64,000 bases of DNA from DASVBE01 sp963770375 (GTDB taxonomy: Bacteria > Actinomycetota > Actinomycetes > Streptosporangiales > Streptosporangiaceae): the NCBI GenBank assembly GCA_963770375.1, contig CAVYPM010000028.1:62001-126000 (forward strand), given 5' to 3'. This document shows positions 8,583 through 17,991 of this stretch, piece after piece; the stretch's first letter is position 1; each line of letters opens with the position of its first letter. The notes beneath the pieces were generated by a model, which made no database searches, was not told where the DNA came from, and saw nothing but the letters and a program-made list of their open reading frames with translations. A program made the position numbers and the translations under genes.

Positions 8583-9485
8583 GTGCCGGACACGATCATC
8601 GTCCGCGGCCTGCAGAAGGTGTACGGCTCACTGCGTGCGGTGGACGGCGTCAGCTTCGAGGTCGCCGCCGGGGAGTTCTTCGGGATCCTCGGTCCGAACG
8701 GGGCAGGCAAGACCACCACGCTCGAGATCGTGGAGGGCCTCCGGGAGGCCGACGGCGGCGAGGTGTCCGTGCTCGGCCTGCCGCCCTGGCCGCGGAACCC
8801 GCGCTTGCTGCCCCGGATCGGCGTGCAGCTGCAGGCCTCGTCGTTCTTCGAGCGGCTCACCGCACGGGAGCAGATCGGCACGTTCGCCGCGCTGTACGGG
8901 GTCGGGGACCGGCGCGCCGACGAGATGCTCGAGCTGGTCGGGCTGACCGGGTCGGCCGGCACCAGGACCGAGAAGCTGTCCGGCGGCCAGGCGCAGCGGC
9001 TGTCCATCGCCTGCGCGCTGGTGCACGATCCGGAGGTCCTGTTCCTGGACGAGCCGACCGGGGCGCTCGACCCGCAGGCCCGCCGGAACCTGTGGGACAC
9101 GCTGCGCGCGATCAGCGCTGAGGGCCGCACCGTGGTGCTGACCACGCACCACATGGACGAGGCCGAGCTGCTCTGCGAGCGGGTCGCGATCATGGATCAC
9201 GGCAAGATCCTGCAGACCGGCCCGCCCGCCGCGCTGATCAGGGAACTCGACTACCCCAGCCGGATCACGGTCAGCTCCGGGCGGGTCAGCCCGGACGAGG
9301 CCCGGGCCGCGCTGCCCGGGACCGAGGTCACCGACGACGGGGTCACGCTGGCCATCACCGCGCGTGACCCGGGCCCGGCGCTGGCCTGGCTGTCCGGGCG
9401 CGGCGCGCTGGCCGGGCTCGCGGTCCGCGGTGGCACGCTGGAGGACGTGTTCCTGAAGCTGACCGGACGGGAGTACCGCGCGTGA
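8583..9485 (+). CDS. ABC exporter, ATP-binding subunit
   Basis: 300 residues. Walker A is GPNGAGKT, the signature LSGGQAQRL, Walker B VLFLDEP with TGALDPQARR, and the H-loop TTHHMDEAE. The C-terminal 80 residues form the extension seen in DrrA/CcmA-type exporters (LEDVFLKLTGRE). It overlaps the permease gene by four bases (GTGA), so the two make one exporter. In M. tuberculosis the region between the Rv1830 regulator and gcvB lacks this pair, so it is a local addition. Substrate unknown; drug, lipid or peptide export are all possible. Confidence 0.9.
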   Translation: MPDTIIVRGLQKVYGSLRAVDGVSFEVAAGEFFGILGPNGAGKTTTLEIVEGLREADGGEVSVLGLPPWPRNPRLLPRIGVQLQASSFFERLTAREQIGTFAALYGVGDRRADEMLELVGLTGSAGTRTEKLSGGQAQRLSIACALVHDPEVLFLDEPTGALDPQARRNLWDTLRAISAEGRTVVLTTHHMDEAELLCERVAIMDHGKILQTGPPAALIRELDYPSRITVSSGRVSPDEARAALPGTEVTDDGVTLAITARDPGPALAWLSGRGALAGLAVRGGTLEDVFLKLTGREYRA

Positions 9486-10540
9486 GCGCCTACCGCAGCC
9501 TGGCCCGGGCCATGCTCCGCGGGTTCCTGCGGGACCGCGGCTCGCTGATCTTCACCGTGGCGCTGCCCGTGCTGTTCCTGGTGCTGCTCGGGTCGATCTA
9601 CAAGGGCACGTCCACGCCGCAGGTCAAGGTGGCCGAGATCGGCCGGGTGCCGCTGCTCGACCAGGCGGCCAGGAGCGCCCAGCTGCGCGCGGTGCTGAAG
9701 GTCAGCCGCGCGGCCAGCCAGGCATCCGCCCTGCAGAAGGTCCGCCAGGGCGACGTGGACGCGGCCGTGTCGCAACAGGGCAGCCGGCTGATCCTGCACT
9801 ACTCGATCGCCGACCAGGTCACCTCCGGCGTGGTGCGGGCCCTGTTCTCGTCCCTGGTGCAGGCCGCCAACCAGGAGGCCACCGGGAAGCCGCCCGCGTT
9901 CACGCTGGCCACCGCGCAGGTCGAGGACACCTCGCTGAAACCGATCCAGTACCTGGCGCCCGGCCTGCTCGCCTGGGCGATCGCCTCCGGCGCCACCTTC
10001 GGCGCGGCGCTCACCCTGGTCAGCTGGCGGCAGAAGAAGCTCCTGCGGCGGCTGCGGCTGACCCCGGCCAGCACCGGCGCGATCGCCGCCGCCCGGATCA
10101 CCGTCAGCCTGCTGATCGCGCTGGTCCAGCTGGCGGTGTTCCTGCTCATCGCGACCTTGCCGTACTTCGGGCTGAAGCTGACCCACTGGTGGTGGATGGC
10201 GATCCCGATCGTGATCGCCGGCGCGCTGACGTTCCTGTCCATCGGGCTGCTGGCCGGGTCGATCACCAAGACCGAGCAGGCCGCGACCGCGCTGGCCAAC
10301 CTGATCATCCTGCCGATGGCGTTCCTCGGCGGCGCGTTCGTGCCGCTCGCCTTCGCGCCCGCCTGGATCCAGAAGGTGTCCTACGTGATGCCGCTGCGCT
10401 ACCTGGTCACCGGCGTGCAGGACGTGATGGCCAGGGGCGACGGGCCCAGTGCGGCGGTGCTGCCGATCGTGGTGCTTCTGGGCATCGCCGCCGTCCTCAC
10501 GCTGGTGGCGGTTCGCTTGTTCCGCTGGGACGAGATTTAG
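9482..10540 (+). CDS. ABC-2 type permease
   Basis: 352 residues. An N-terminal membrane helix (SLIFTVALPVLFLVLLGSIY) is followed by a 120-residue extracellular domain, then five hydrophobic segments ending in FRWDEI. This is the ABC-2 layout (membrane anchor, outer loop, five-helix core with the ILPMAFLGGAFVPL segment). It partners the ATPase encoded just upstream. The stop lies about 60 bases before the glycine riboswitch, so this gene is probably the last of its operon. Confidence 0.88.
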   Translation: MSAYRSLARAMLRGFLRDRGSLIFTVALPVLFLVLLGSIYKGTSTPQVKVAEIGRVPLLDQAARSAQLRAVLKVSRAASQASALQKVRQGDVDAAVSQQGSRLILHYSIADQVTSGVVRALFSSLVQAANQEATGKPPAFTLATAQVEDTSLKPIQYLAPGLLAWAIASGATFGAALTLVSWRQKKLLRRLRLTPASTGAIAAARITVSLLIALVQLAVFLLIATLPYFGLKLTHWWWMAIPIVIAGALTFLSIGLLAGSITKTEQAATALANLIILPMAFLGGAFVPLAFAPAWIQKVSYVMPLRYLVTGVQDVMARGDGPSAAVLPIVVLLGIAAVLTLVAVRLFRWDEI

Positions 10541-10602
10541 TTTTAACGGTGAGTACGGAGCGGGCCAGGTGACCTCGGGTAATCTTGGGGAAGCTGATAA
10601 AA

Positions 10603-10686
10603 CCGTCCGGGAGAGACCCCGTGCAGGTGGCGGGGCGCCGAAGGGGCAACCTCCCCGGAACCTCTCAGGCACCACGGACCGGACGG
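10603..10686 (+). promoter_or_regulatory. glycine riboswitch (single aptamer)
   Basis: The outer stem P1 is perfect: CCGTCCGG at 10603-10610 pairs with CCGGACGG at 10679-10686. Next to it GAGAG (10611-10615) pairs with CTCTC (10662-10666). The conserved core of the gcvT motif is present: GGCGCCGAAGGGGCAAC, then CTCTCAGGCACCACGGACC. It ends 115 bases before gcvP and should raise gcvP expression when glycine is abundant. Only one aptamer is visible; no second GCCGAAGG core occurs before the start codon. Confidence 0.9.
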
Positions 10687-10801
10687 GCCAGGCGGCTGTG
10701 GAGTCCGCGGCGGGCACGTTCGGTGCCGGGCGCGGGCGACAGAGGGGGAGCGAGGCGGCTGCACGAGCGGCCGCCCGGCTTCGCGGCCTGGAGGCGAGCT
10801 C

Positions 10802-13633
10802 ATGGATTTCGCGCAGCGGCACATCGGCCCCGACGGTGACGGCACGCAGGCGATGCTGGCCGCCGTCGGCTACGCCTCGCTGGACGACCTGACCCAGGCG
10901 GCGCTGCCGCCGGGGCTGGCTGCGGGCGGGCCGCTGGACCTGCCCGGGCCGCTCTCGGAAGCGGACGCCCTGGCCGAGCTGCGCCGCATCGCCGCCCGCA
11001 ACCACGTGCTGACACCGATGATCGGGCTCGGCTACTACGGCACCGTGACCCCCGCGGTGATCCGCCGCAACGTGCTGGAGAACCCGGCCTGGTACACCGC
11101 GTACACGCCGTACCAGCCGGAGATCTCGCAGGGCCGGCTGGAAGCGCTGCTGAACTTCCAGACCATGGTCGCGGACCTGACCGGGCTGCCGCTGGCCGGC
11201 GCCTCGATGCTGGACGAGGCCACCGCGGCGGCCGAGGCGATGACGCTGGCCCGGCGGGTCACCGGGCGCGGCTCGGTGTTCCTGGCCGACGCGGACTGCC
11301 TGCCGCAGGTGCTGTCCGTGCTGGAAACCCGGGCCGAGCCGCTGGGCATCTCGCTGGTGGTGGGGGAGGTGACCGCGGAGCTGATCGCGGCGCAGCCGGA
11401 CGGCGAGCTGTTCGGCGTGCTGCTGCCCTACCCGGGGGCCAGCGGCGCGGTCCGCGACCTGGCCCCGCTGATCGCCGCGGCGCAGGCCCGGGGGGCGCTG
11501 GCCGCGGTCGCCGCGGACCTGCTGGCGATGACCCTGCTCACCCCGCCCGGTGAGCTCGGCGCGGACGTGGCGGTGGGCACCACGCAGCGGTTCGGCGTGC
11601 CGCTCGGCTACGGCGGGCCGCACGCGGGCTACATCGCGGTCCGTGAGGGGCTCAAGCGGCAGCTGCCGGGGCGGCTCGTCGGGGTGTCCCAGGACGCCGC
11701 CGGGCACCGCGGCTACCGGCTCGCCCTGCAGGCCAGGGAGCAGCACATCCGGCGGGAGAAGGCGACAAGCAACATCTGCACCGCGCAGGTGCTGCTGGCC
11801 GTGATGGCCGCGATGTACGCCGCGTACCACGGGCCGGACGGGCTGACCGCGATCGCCACCCGGGTGCACCGGCGGGCCGCGGACCTGGCCGCGGTGCTGG
11901 GCGAGCGAGGTCTTGACGTGCCGTCCGGCGGGTTCTTCGACACCGTCCGGGTCACGATCCCCGGCGGGGCGGCGGCCGCGGTGGGCCGGGCCCGGGTCGC
12001 GGGCTACAACCTGCACCTGGCCGGGCCGGACGCGGTGCAGATCGCCTGCGACGAGACGACGACGGCCGAGCAGGTGCGCGAGGTGGCCGCGGCGCTGTGC
12101 GCCTGCCCGGTGGGGGAGATCACCCTGCCGGACGGGGATGCGGACGGCGCGGCGCTGGTGCTGCCGGAGGGGCTGAGGCGTTCCTCGGAGTTCCTCACCC
12201 ACCCGGTGTTCCGCGTGTACCGCAGCGAGACCGCCATGCTGCGCTACCTGCGGCGGCTGGCCGACTTCGACATCGCGCTCGACCGGTCGATGATCCCGCT
12301 CGGCTCGTGCACGATGAAGCTCAACGCGGCCGCCGAGATGGAGCCGGTGACCTGGCCGGAGTTCGCCGGGCTGCACCCGTTCGCGCCGGCCGACCAGGCC
12401 GCCGGGTACATCGAGCTGATCACCAGCCTGGAGCAGGCGCTGGCCGAGATCACCGGGTACGACGCGGTGTCCGTGCAGCCCAACGCCGGGTCGCAGGGCG
12501 AGCTGGCCGGGCTGCTGGCCATCCGCGCCTACCACCGGTCCCGGCAGCAGCCGGAGCGGACCGTGTGCCTCATCCCGGAGTCGGCGCACGGCACCAACGC
12601 GGCCAGCGCGGTGCTCGCCGGGCTGCGGGTGGCGGTGGTCAAGTGCGGCGCGGACGGCGCCATCGACCTCGGTGACCTGCGGGCCAGGCTGACCGCGCAC
12701 GAGGGCACGGTCGCCGCGATCATGCTGACCTACCCGTCCACCAACGGCGTGTTCGAGGAGACCCTCGGCGAGGTGTGCGCGGCCGTGCACGCGGCCGGCG
12801 GGCAGGTGTACGTGGACGGGGCGAACCTGAACGCGCTGGTCGGGCTGGCCCGGCCGGGCCGGTTCGGCGCGGACGTGTCGCACCTGAACCTGCACAAGAC
12901 GTTCTGCATCCCGCACGGCGGCGGCGGTCCCGGCGTCGGGCCGGTCGCGGTCCGGGCCCACCTGGCCGGCTTCCTGCCCGGCCGCGGCCCGGTCGGCCCG
13001 GTGGCCGCGGCACCGTACGGCTCGGCGGGGATCCTGCCGATCTCGTGGGCGTACGTGGCGATGATGGGCCCGGCCGGGCTGCGCCGTGCCACCCAGGTGG
13101 CCATCCTGGCCGCGAACTACGTGGCCCGCCGGCTGGACAAGCACTTCCCGGTTCTCTACACCGGGCGCGGCGGGCTGGTCGCCCACGAGTGCATCCTGGA
13201 CCTGCGGCCGACGGCGGCGAAGACCGGGATCACCGCGGAGGACGTGGCCAAGCGGCTGATCGACTTCGGGATCCACGCGCCGACGATGTCCTTCCCGGTG
13301 GCCGGCACGCTGATGGTCGAGCCCACCGAGAGCGAGGACCTGGCCGAGGTGGACCGGTTCTGCGACGCGATGATCGCCATCTCGGCGGAGATCGGGAAGG
13401 TCGCCGCGGGCGACTGGGACGCCCACGACAACCCGCTGAAGAACGCCCCGCACACCGCGGAGATGGTGGCCGCCGACGACTGGGGGCACGGCTACGGCCG
13501 GGAGGAGGCCGCCTACCCGGCCGGGGTGGACCGCCGGTCCAAGTACTGGCCGCCGGTCCGCCGCATCGACCAGGCGTACGGCGACCGCAACCTGATGTGC
13601 GCCTGCCCGCCGCCAGAGGCCTTCGAGGACTAG
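10802..13633 (+). CDS. gcvP: glycine dehydrogenase (decarboxylating), P protein
   Basis: 943 residues, the full single-chain form in which both halves of the P protein are fused. It begins MDFAQRHIGPD and carries the PLP-binding lysine in HLNLHKTFCIPHGGGGPG near residue 700. The P protein decarboxylates glycine and passes the aminomethyl group to the lipoyl arm of GcvH in the glycine cleavage system. No gcvT or gcvH is present in the window, although gcvH usually sits just before garA in relatives. Expression is controlled by the upstream glycine riboswitch. GGAGGCGAG lies 4 to 11 bases before the ATG. Confidence 0.96.
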   Translation: MDFAQRHIGPDGDGTQAMLAAVGYASLDDLTQAALPPGLAAGGPLDLPGPLSEADALAELRRIAARNHVLTPMIGLGYYGTVTPAVIRRNVLENPAWYTAYTPYQPEISQGRLEALLNFQTMVADLTGLPLAGASMLDEATAAAEAMTLARRVTGRGSVFLADADCLPQVLSVLETRAEPLGISLVVGEVTAELIAAQPDGELFGVLLPYPGASGAVRDLAPLIAAAQARGALAAVAADLLAMTLLTPPGELGADVAVGTTQRFGVPLGYGGPHAGYIAVREGLKRQLPGRLVGVSQDAAGHRGYRLALQAREQHIRREKATSNICTAQVLLAVMAAMYAAYHGPDGLTAIATRVHRRAADLAAVLGERGLDVPSGGFFDTVRVTIPGGAAAAVGRARVAGYNLHLAGPDAVQIACDETTTAEQVREVAAALCACPVGEITLPDGDADGAALVLPEGLRRSSEFLTHPVFRVYRSETAMLRYLRRLADFDIALDRSMIPLGSCTMKLNAAAEMEPVTWPEFAGLHPFAPADQAAGYIELITSLEQALAEITGYDAVSVQPNAGSQGELAGLLAIRAYHRSRQQPERTVCLIPESAHGTNAASAVLAGLRVAVVKCGADGAIDLGDLRARLTAHEGTVAAIMLTYPSTNGVFEETLGEVCAAVHAAGGQVYVDGANLNALVGLARPGRFGADVSHLNLHKTFCIPHGGGGPGVGPVAVRAHLAGFLPGRGPVGPVAAAPYGSAGILPISWAYVAMMGPAGLRRATQVAILAANYVARRLDKHFPVLYTGRGGLVAHECILDLRPTAAKTGITAEDVAKRLIDFGIHAPTMSFPVAGTLMVEPTESEDLAEVDRFCDAMIAISAEIGKVAAGDWDAHDNPLKNAPHTAEMVAADDWGHGYGREEAAYPAGVDRRSKYWPPVRRIDQAYGDRNLMCACPPPEAFED

Positions 13634-13642
13634 TCGCTCACC

Positions 13643-13691
13643 CGAGGATGTGCCATCGCCGGCCTATAGTGCCTTCGATGGCACATCCTCG
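13643..13691. repeat. 16-bp perfect inverted repeat between convergent gcvP and hpnB
   Basis: CGAGGATGTGCCATCG (13643-13658) and its exact complement at 13676-13691 enclose a 17-base loop containing TATAGT. There is no T-run. It could serve as a two-way terminator, but it also shares the core GATGT-G/A-CCATCG with the palindrome at 49403-49456, which suggests a common operator-like origin. Confidence 0.8.
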
Positions 13692-13713
13692 CGCACGGTG
13701 TGGCCTGGCGGCT

Positions 13714-14885
13714 CTAGATGATGCGGCCCTTCCACTCGCCGCCGCGGCCCGACCAGTGGCGGCGGGCCGAGTCGAACGTCATCGCGCCGTACAGGGCGGC
13801 GGCGACGGGGAGCGCCAGGGCACGCCAGGCCGGGAGCCGGTACAGGCGCTGCATGGGGACGTAGCTGGCGGTCAGCAGGGCCCAGCCGGCCAGGCCCGCG
13901 GCGGCGGTGATCCACGCGCGCGGAGCCCGCCGCCGGCCGCGGCGGCGGCCAGGCCCGCGACGGCCGCGGCCGGGGGAAGCAGGTACAGCCAGGCCAGCCC
14001 GGCCAGGGTGCCGGCCAGCAGCAGCGGCGAGTAGCGCAGCTGGGTGTACGCGCTGCGGGCCACCATGTCCCACAGCCCGGCCAGCGACGGGTACGGCCGG
14101 CGGCTGTGCACGTCCGTGGTCAGGCCCAGCCAGCAGCGCGCCCCGGCGCGCTTGAGGACGCGGCCGAGCGCCACGTCGTCGATCCGCGCGCCGCGGATCA
14201 TGGCCAGGCCGCCGGCCGCGGCCAGGTCCTCGCGGCGCACCAGCATGCAGCCCCCGGCCGCGGCGGCCGTCCGGGCCTGCGGCCGGTTCACCCGGCGGAA
14301 CGGGTAGAGCTGGGCGAAGAAGTACACGAACGCGGGCACGATCAGCCGCTCCCAGGCGGTCTCGGTGCGCAGCAGGGCCATCTGCGAGACGAGGCCGTAG
14401 CCGCCGCCGTCCGCGGCGCGGACCAGGGCGGTCAGCGTGCCCGGCGCGTAACTGATGTCCGCGTCGGTGAACAGCACGTATTCCGGCTGGCCGGCCGTTG
14501 CCAGGCCGCACTCCATGGCCCACACCTTGCCCGCCCAGCCGTCCGGGCGCTGGCCCGCTGGGACGAGCCGTATCAAATCCTGGAAGGGCTGACCGGATGC
14601 GGCGGCCAGCTTTTCCGCGACCTGCGCGGTGCCGTCGGCCGAGTCGTCGTCGACCAGAACCACCGTCAGCTTGCCGGGGTAGTCCTGCGTCAGCAGGGAG
14701 GGAAGGGTGGCGGGCAGCACCGCCGCCTCGTTGCGGGCCGGCACCACCGCGGTCACCGCCGGCCACTCAGCCGGGTCCCGGCCGGGTGGCAGCCGCTGGT
14801 CCGTCCGCCAGAACCCGCCGTGGAGCGCCAGCAGGTACATCCAGGCGAGGGCGGCCACGGCGGCCGCGGCCGCGAGCACGAACAT
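13714..14885 (-). CDS. hpnB: HpnB-like family 2 glycosyltransferase, interrupted by a frameshift
   Basis: The first part, from ATG 14885, has an N-terminal membrane helix and a GT-A fold: VTAVVPARNEAAVLP, VVLVDDDSADGT, YVLFTDADISY (the DAD metal motif), IDDVALGRVLKRAG, and then SAYTQLRYSPLLLAG. The end of the protein lies in another frame: WALLTASYVPMQRLYRLPAW...ALYGAMTFDSARRHWSGRG, GEWKGR. Both parts match hopene-associated HpnB proteins. The frames separate at 13913-13924, inside a CG-alternating tract; removing one CG would restore the frame. No hopanoid cyclase or other hpn gene is nearby. The gene diverges from uvrC, with 59 bases between their starts. Confidence 0.78.
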
Positions 14886-14944
14886 CGCTGTAGCCTGCCA
14901 AAGCAAGCGGCCCGGCCGTCAGCCGGCCCGCATAGAGTTGCTGC

Positions 14945-17017
14945 GTGGCAGATCCGGCGTCCTACCGGCCGGCCCCCGGCTCGATCCCCGAGTCGCCCGG
15001 GGTCTACCGCTTCCGCGATGCCCGCCGGCAGGTCATCTACGTCGGCAAGGCGAAGAACCTGCGGTCCCGGCTGAACTCCTACTTCGCCGACTACGCGGGC
15101 CTGCACCCGCGGACCCAGACCATGCTCCGCTCGGCCGCCGGGGTGGACTGGACCGTTGTGCGCACCGAGGTCGAGGCGCTCCAGCTGGAGTACTCCTGGA
15201 TCAAGGAGTTCGACCCGCGGTTCAACGTCCGCTACCGGGACGACAAGAGCTACCCCTACCTCGCGGTCACGCTCGACGAGGAGTACCCCCGGGTGATGGT
15301 GATGCGCGGCGCCAAGCGCCGCGGCACCCGGTACTTCGGCCCGTACTCGCACGCCTGGGCGATCCGCGACACGGTCGACACGCTGCTCCGGGTGTTCCCG
15401 GTGCGGACCTGCTCGGCCGGGGTGTTCAAGCGGGCCGGCCAGATCGGCCGCCCGTGCCTGCTCGGCTACATCGGCAAGTGCTCCGCGCCGTGCGTGGGCC
15501 GGGTCAGCGAGGCCGAGCACCGGCTGCTGGCCGAGGAGTTCTGCGACTTCATGTCCGGCCAGACGGCCCGGTTCACCAAGCGCCTCGACGGGCTGATGCG
15601 GGAAGCGGCCGCGGCCGAGGAGTACGAGCGGGCCGCCCGGCTCCGGGACGACATCAAGGCGCTGCAGCGGGCGCTGGAGAAGCAGGCCGTGGTGCTCGGC
15701 GACGGCACCGACTGCGATGTGATCGCACTGGCCGAGGACCAGCTCGAGGCGGCCGTGCAGATCTTCTACGTGCGCGGCGGCCGGGTCCGCGGGCAGCGCG
15801 GCTGGGTGCTGGACAAGGTCCAGGACGTCACCCCGGGGGAGCTGATCGAGCAGTTCCTCGGCCAGGTGTACGGCGACGACCCGGCCGCGGACCAGGGCGC
15901 GGCGGCCCAGGAGGCGGTGGCCCGCGACGCGGTCGGTCCTGGCGGGTCGCGGCGCGGCGGGCCGGGCCGGGAAGGACCGGCCGCGGCGGCCAGGACCGCG
16001 GGCGCCCGGGTCGTGCCCAGGGAGATCCTGGTCCCGGCGGCCCCGCCGGACCAGGCCGCGGTGGAGACCTGGCTGGCCGGGCGCCGCGGCGGGCCGGTCC
16101 GCCTGCGGGTGCCGCTGCGCGGCGACAAGAAGACGCTGCTGGACACGGTGGCCAGGAACGCCGCCGAGGCGCTGGCCCTGCACAAGACCCGCCGGGCCAG
16201 CGACCTCACCACCCGCAGCCGGGCGCTGCAGGAGATCCAGGACGGGCTCGGCCTGGACGCCGCCCCGCTGCGGATCGAGTGCTACGACGTGTCCAACCTG
16301 CAGGGCACGCACGTGGTCGCGTCGATGGTGGTGTTCGAGGACGGCCTGGCCCGCAAGTCCGAGTACCGCCGGTTCAGCATCAAGGGCTATGACGGCACCG
16401 ACGACGTGGCCTCCGTGCACGAGGTCGTGTACCGGCGGTTCCGCCGCTACCTGGAGGAGCGGGAGGAGACCGGGGAGCTCGACGTGCTCGGCGACAGCGA
16501 GGAACCCGGCGCGGCGGGCCCCGTCGCCGAGGACGGGACCCGGCGCAAGTTCGCCTACCCGCCCAACCTCGTCGTCATCGACGGCGGCCCGGCGCAGGTC
16601 GCCGCCGCCCAGCGGGCCCTGGACGAACTGGGCATTGACGACGTCGCCGCCTGCGGCCTGGCCAAACGGCTGGAGGAAGTCTGGCTGCCGGGCGACGACG
16701 CGCCGGTTATCCTGCCCCGTACCAGCGAAGGGCTGTACCTGCTGCAGCGGGTCAGGGACGAGGCGCACCGGTTCGCGATCACCTACCACCGGAAGAAGCG
16801 CTCCGCCGCCCTGACCACCAGCGAGCTGGACGACGTGCCCGGACTCGGGCCCGCCCGCCGGGCGGCCCTGCTGCGGCACTTCGGCTCGGTGCGCAAGATC
16901 GCCAGCGCTACCGAGGAGGAGATCGCCGGCCTGCCGGGCTTCGGCCCGCGGCTGGCGCAGGCGGTGCTCAGCGCGCTCGCGCCGGGTGCCGGAGCCAGGG
17001 GGGAAGGGGCGCCATGA
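14945..17017 (+). CDS. uvrC: UvrABC excinuclease subunit C
   Basis: 690 residues. The GIY-YIG nuclease domain is at the N-terminus (SPGVYRFRDARRQVIYVGKA), the UvrB-binding UVR motif around residues 210-245, the second nuclease domain contains IECYDVSNLQGTHVVASMVV, and tandem helix-hairpin-helix motifs (VPGLGPARRAALLRHFGS, LPGFGPRLAQAVL) end the protein. UvrC makes the two incisions in nucleotide excision repair. A 45-residue Ala/Gly/Arg-rich insert (about 15890-16020) separates the halves. GTG start at 14945. It overlaps rapZ by four bases and opens the conserved uvrC-rapZ-yvcK-whiA run. Confidence 0.96.
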   Translation: MADPASYRPAPGSIPESPGVYRFRDARRQVIYVGKAKNLRSRLNSYFADYAGLHPRTQTMLRSAAGVDWTVVRTEVEALQLEYSWIKEFDPRFNVRYRDDKSYPYLAVTLDEEYPRVMVMRGAKRRGTRYFGPYSHAWAIRDTVDTLLRVFPVRTCSAGVFKRAGQIGRPCLLGYIGKCSAPCVGRVSEAEHRLLAEEFCDFMSGQTARFTKRLDGLMREAAAAEEYERAARLRDDIKALQRALEKQAVVLGDGTDCDVIALAEDQLEAAVQIFYVRGGRVRGQRGWVLDKVQDVTPGELIEQFLGQVYGDDPAADQGAAAQEAVARDAVGPGGSRRGGPGREGPAAAARTAGARVVPREILVPAAPPDQAAVETWLAGRRGGPVRLRVPLRGDKKTLLDTVARNAAEALALHKTRRASDLTTRSRALQEIQDGLGLDAAPLRIECYDVSNLQGTHVVASMVVFEDGLARKSEYRRFSIKGYDGTDDVASVHEVVYRRFRRYLEEREETGELDVLGDSEEPGAAGPVAEDGTRRKFAYPPNLVVIDGGPAQVAAAQRALDELGIDDVAACGLAKRLEEVWLPGDDAPVILPRTSEGLYLLQRVRDEAHRFAITYHRKKRSAALTTSELDDVPGLGPARRAALLRHFGSVRKIASATEEEIAGLPGFGPRLAQAVLSALAPGAGARGEGAP

Positions 17018-17889
17018 CCGAGGGCAGCGGGCCGCCGGAGATCGTCATCATCACCGGCATGTCCGGGGCCGGCCGCAGCACCGCGGCCAAGTCGCTGGAG
17101 GACCTCGACTGGTTCGTGGCCGACAACCTGCCCCCGGACCTGCTGCCCACGATGGTGGACCTGGCCCGCCGGACCAAGGGCGCGGTGCCGCGCATCGCCG
17201 CCGTGGTGGACGTGCGCAGCCGCCCGTTCTCCAGCGACCTGAAGGCTGCCCTGGGCGAGCTGGAGGCCAGGGGCATCCGGCCGTACGTGGTCTTCCTCGA
17301 GGCCAGCGAGGACACGCTGGTCCGCCGGTTCGACAGCGTGCGGCGGCCGCACCCGCTCCAGGAGGGCGGCCGGATCGTGGACGGCATCGCCGCCGAGCGG
17401 GAGCTGCTGCGCGGCCTGCGCGGTGAGGCGGACCTGGTGCTGGACAGCTCCGAGCTGAACGTGCACGAGCTGCGGGCCCGGCTGCGGGACACGTTCGGCA
17501 GCCCCGGCGACGTGGCGCTGCGGATCAGCGTGGTGTCGTTCGGGTTCAAGTACGGGCTGCCGATGGACGCCGACATGGTCGCCGACTTCCGGTTCCTGCC
17601 CAACCCGCGCTGGGTCGACCAGCTGGCCCCGCTGACCGGCCAGGACCCGGCGGTCCGCTCCTACGTGCTCGGCCAGCCGGACGCTGCGCCGTTCCTCGAC
17701 GCGTGGATGGCGGCGGTCGGGGTAGCGCTGGACGGGTACGGGGAGGCCGGGAAGCACTTCGCGGTGCTCGCCGTGGGCTGTACCGGCGGCAAGCACCGCA
17801 GCGTGGTGATGGCCGAGGAGATCGCCACGCGGCTGGCCAGCACCTGGCCGGCCGTCCAGGTCGTGCACCGGGACCTGGGGCGTGAGTAA
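17014..17889 (+). CDS. rapZ: RapZ-family nucleotide-binding protein
   Basis: 291 residues. The P-loop reads GMSGAGRST, with Arg where most bacteria have Lys; this variant is usual in actinobacteria. Further landmarks are DLDWFVADNLPPDLLP in the N-terminal domain and SFGFKYG and VGCTGGKHRSVVMAEE in the C-terminal domain. Enterobacterial RapZ adapts a small RNA for RNase E cleavage; the actinobacterial role is not established. ATG 17014 overlaps the uvrC stop (ATGA). Confidence 0.93.
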   Translation: MTEGSGPPEIVIITGMSGAGRSTAAKSLEDLDWFVADNLPPDLLPTMVDLARRTKGAVPRIAAVVDVRSRPFSSDLKAALGELEARGIRPYVVFLEASEDTLVRRFDSVRRPHPLQEGGRIVDGIAAERELLRGLRGEADLVLDSSELNVHELRARLRDTFGSPGDVALRISVVSFGFKYGLPMDADMVADFRFLPNPRWVDQLAPLTGQDPAVRSYVLGQPDAAPFLDAWMAAVGVALDGYGEAGKHFAVLAVGCTGGKHRSVVMAEEIATRLASTWPAVQVVHRDLGRE

Positions 17890-17991
17890 GGACAGCAGGG
17901 CAGTCATGCGGGAGCACAGTGGGGCAAGCACGGGGCGGCCAGGCCGGCCGGGGGCCTGCCCGCGCCGCCGGGCCGGCCGGTCAGCCGGCCG

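Noticed and set aside
10687..10801. A second glycine aptamer after the first
   Set aside because: No second GCCGAAGG core or paired GAGAG/CTCTC is present in these 115 bases.
9251..13489. A 1,400-codon open frame antisense to gcvP and the ABC genes
   Set aside because: Composition is that of a reverse-strand shadow (His/Arg/Gly/Val-rich) with no domain; gcvP and the ABC exporter on the other strand are unambiguous.
13678..14034. Leaderless small gene starting at ATG 13678, with TATAGT a few bases upstream
   Set aside because: The predicted protein is antisense to hpnB, low-complexity and has no family resemblance; the ATG is better explained as part of the palindrome arm.
15886..16030. The Ala/Gly/Arg-rich insert of UvrC as a frameshifted segment or inserted element
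   Set aside because: The frame is continuous and all conserved UvrC blocks flank it in phase; such variable linkers are common in actinomycete UvrC.
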